Positions 62,409 to 64,000 of a stretch of 64,000 bases of DNA are shown piece after piece (position 1 is the stretch's first letter; the number at the start of each line of letters is the position of its first letter). Where the stretch lies: positions 2,566,001 through 2,630,000 of the forward strand of contig PUDQ02000001.1 in the NCBI GenBank assembly GCA_002964805.2. The letters are read 5' to 3'. The DNA comes from Trametes villosa. Taxonomy: Eukaryota; Basidiomycota; Agaricomycetes; Polyporales; Polyporaceae. Made by a program: the position numbers and the translations under genes. The notes under the pieces were generated by a model that was not told the origin of the DNA, made no database searches, and saw nothing but the letters and a program-made list of their open reading frames with translations.

Positions 62409-63677
62409 TTACTTCAAAGGGCTGAACGAGAGAGGCTCCAGGATGCGGGAATCCATGAGCATCGAGTACTCAGCAGTCTGAAGTCGACATACGTCAATCA
62501 ACAGTCGTGGCACGGAAGATCGCGCAAACTACTTGCCTTCGACACAGTCTCTGACCATCCATCCAGCTGCCAAGCCTTCTCGCGCGTGTCCTTGCGAGTT
62601 TGCAGGTCCCTGGTTGTAAGGTTAAAGCGGTCCAGACTAAGTGACACGATCGCCAGGAACAAGAGAATGGAAGCCGCTTACGGGTATTGCCACAAGTGGT
62701 GGACCTGATGCAACCGACCCACTTGCGAGAACCAGGCGCCGACGGGCTCAACGAACTTCCTGCGGGCTTCAATGCCCTTCCGCCTGCATGGAGGCATGAG
62801 TGATGATCGGCAGTATGGGCGCTTGTGTATCTCACCAGGCGTGTTCCCACTGCAGCAGGGCACCAGGATGGAGCTGGTAAGTACGCAGCTCGAAGATGCC
62901 GCCCTCGGTGCGGGGCGGGGTTGTCGGGAAGAATGCGAATTCTTGGCAGAGCTGCTGAGACCGGCCATTCAGGTAGGGAATCAGCTTGCTGTAAGCCTTA
63001 AGGTGCTATAGCGTGATTGATTTGAGCTCCAACCCATGCCCACAAACAGCGGAGATGATCTACCTCGGAGCCTTTAATCTTCTGAATGGTCTTGTCATAG
63101 CCGGAGTAGTTCTCATATTCTAAGACATGGTCTGCCGACGTGCGTGAGTACCACGGCAGTCGGGTGTATACGGCTAGAAGGCACGTACAGAACGTGTCCT
63201 GTTCGCCGACGACGGCCTCCCAGCTACCAGAAAGCTTGACGTGGAGCTCCGGGTCGTCCTTGATGGCCGTGTAGTACGCCTCTCTATAGGTGCACGTCAA
63301 CGAGAGAACAGCGACATGACCGATGAGTTACTCACGCGGCCTTCTTGTATTCCTTCGACTGCCGAGGGCTTCACCTTGTGCACTGGCGGCGTCGTTGCGT
63401 TCGTTACGCGTCCCCATCAAAAATGACCCACAAGCACTCACCTTCGAAGCCGTGGATATACTTGCCACGCGCGACGAGCCTGCCATGCTGCTGAATTTGC
63501 ACGTCACCCTCTTGTTTCGCTTCCTCCGATCCATGCAGCAGAGACTACACGTTCTCGCGTCACCTCCTTGACGTCCACCCCAGCTGTATGCCTTACCTGC
63601 ACCGAGATTGCACGTCGCGTCTGCACTAACGCCGCAGCGTTCCGCCTGACCGCCTGGGTGCTGAGACGGGCCAACAT
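62409..63677 (-). CDS. NIPSNAP family mitochondrial protein with an apparent 1-base frameshift
   Basis: Exon 1 starts at 63675-63677 and encodes a mitochondrial-type leader, MLARLSTQAVRRNAAALVQT then RRAISVQ. It splices to SLLHGSEEAKQEGDVQIQQH and GRLVARGKYIHGFE. The next exon reads VHKVKPSAV but then changes frame; EYKKAA, which should follow, is one base out of register near 63347-63352. Downstream exons are clean: EAYYTAIKDDPELHVKLSGS, HVLEYENYSGYDKTIQKIKG, HLKAYSKLIPYLNGRSQQLC. They continue QEFAFFPTTPPRTEGGIFEL, RKGIEARRKFVEPVGAWFSQ, VGRLHQVHHLWQYP and a C-terminal exon ending SFSPLK. NIPSNAP proteins are mitochondrial matrix proteins; animal members act as mitophagy signals, while the fungal role is unclear. 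The single lesion in an otherwise intact gene suggests a sequencing error or a very recent mutation. Confidence 0.85.
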
Positions 63678-63823
63678 CGTGCGCGTAGCTTGAGGTGGTG
63701 GTGATCGAACGAGCGTGTAGCGTTGCGCAAGCAGCCTGGTCGTCAGAGAGAGCGAGCGGTCGACAGGAAAGGGAAGGAGATGGGCGGTTGAAGGCGGTTG
63801 AAGGGCGTGCGGAGGTGGCGGGC

Positions 63824-64000
63824 TTAGAGGACGCGCGCGGCGATGTGGAGGCCATCATATGACGTGGGCGGGGCAACCGCTTGGCCCACGTGGGATAGGC
63901 GCGCGTTGTGGACGCCGTCAACGATGAGCTCGAGCGTTTGATCGACGCCCGTCCCATCTTCCTCCGCGTCCGCGACGACCGCCGCGGCTCGCCATGATCA
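63824..64000 (-). CDS. C-terminal end of an unidentified gene (cut by the right edge)
   Basis: An open minus-strand frame enters from the right edge and stops at 63824-63826. It reads AAAVVADAEEDGTGVDQTLE, then LIVDGVHNARLSHVGQAVAP, PTSYDGLHIAARVL. The composition is protein-like, unlike the other frames here. It ends 147 bases before the NIPSNAP start on the same strand. I do not recognise the family. Because only about 58 codons are visible, function cannot be assigned. Confidence 0.6.

Overview
The window reads as nuclear DNA of a filamentous basidiomycete. It is GC-rich and gene-dense, with genes split by many short introns (mostly 50-70 bases, GTRNGT donors, YAG acceptors). Several gene families (a DUF6533 membrane protein, an ICMT-like pair, an unnamed Agaricomycete family) are typical of mushroom-forming fungi. 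Agaricomycetes is well supported; Polyporales is only a guess. I see no prophage, plasmid, CRISPR array, rRNA or convincing tRNA. All exon calls are manual splices checked for reading frame and family motifs, without transcript data.

Layout. 1-13.2 kb is housekeeping: DOP1 (minus, running off the left edge), an INO80 subunit Ies4-like gene, ATP synthase subunit e, an RbAp46/48-type histone chaperone, RAMP4 and the rRNA methyltransferase BMT5. 13.5-17.4 kb holds a peroxisomal-type enoyl-CoA hydratase ending in AKL and a mitochondrial 2-methylisocitrate lyase. 17.8-24.1 kb has a 1206-residue protein of unknown function and an orphan membrane protein. 24.5-29.7 kb has ATP23, a GPI-anchored Kre9/KNH-like protein with an intronic minisatellite, a damaged gene carrying a MITE, and a membrane protein of the DYPYSHSLL type. 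31.0-38.1 kb has an Sro7/tomosyn gene and a DUF6533 protein. 38.9-49.4 kb is bounded by two ICMT-like methyltransferase paralogs in opposite orientation, enclosing a SnoaL-like protein, a RING-H2 ubiquitin ligase, an Msc7-like aldehyde dehydrogenase and a secreted RNase T2. 50.7-64 kb has Con-6, ARMT1/DUF89, UTP13, a forkhead factor, a NIPSNAP protein with an apparent one-base frameshift, and the 3' end of another gene.

Most of the content is ordinary and the genes do not form one pathway. A loose theme is mitochondria and propionate or fatty-acid catabolism (enoyl-CoA hydratase, methylisocitrate lyase, ATP21, ATP23, NIPSNAP). The points most worth checking are: a 171-bp Tourist-like MITE inside a coding exon, placed so that removing it as an intron would rejoin the reading frame after an upstream microsatellite frameshift; a 200-bp hAT-like MITE with a perfect 8-bp target duplication just upstream of UTP13; the inverted methyltransferase pair; a minisatellite that begins inside a 5' splice site; and the NIPSNAP frameshift. 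I found no clear case of a wholly new multi-gene system.
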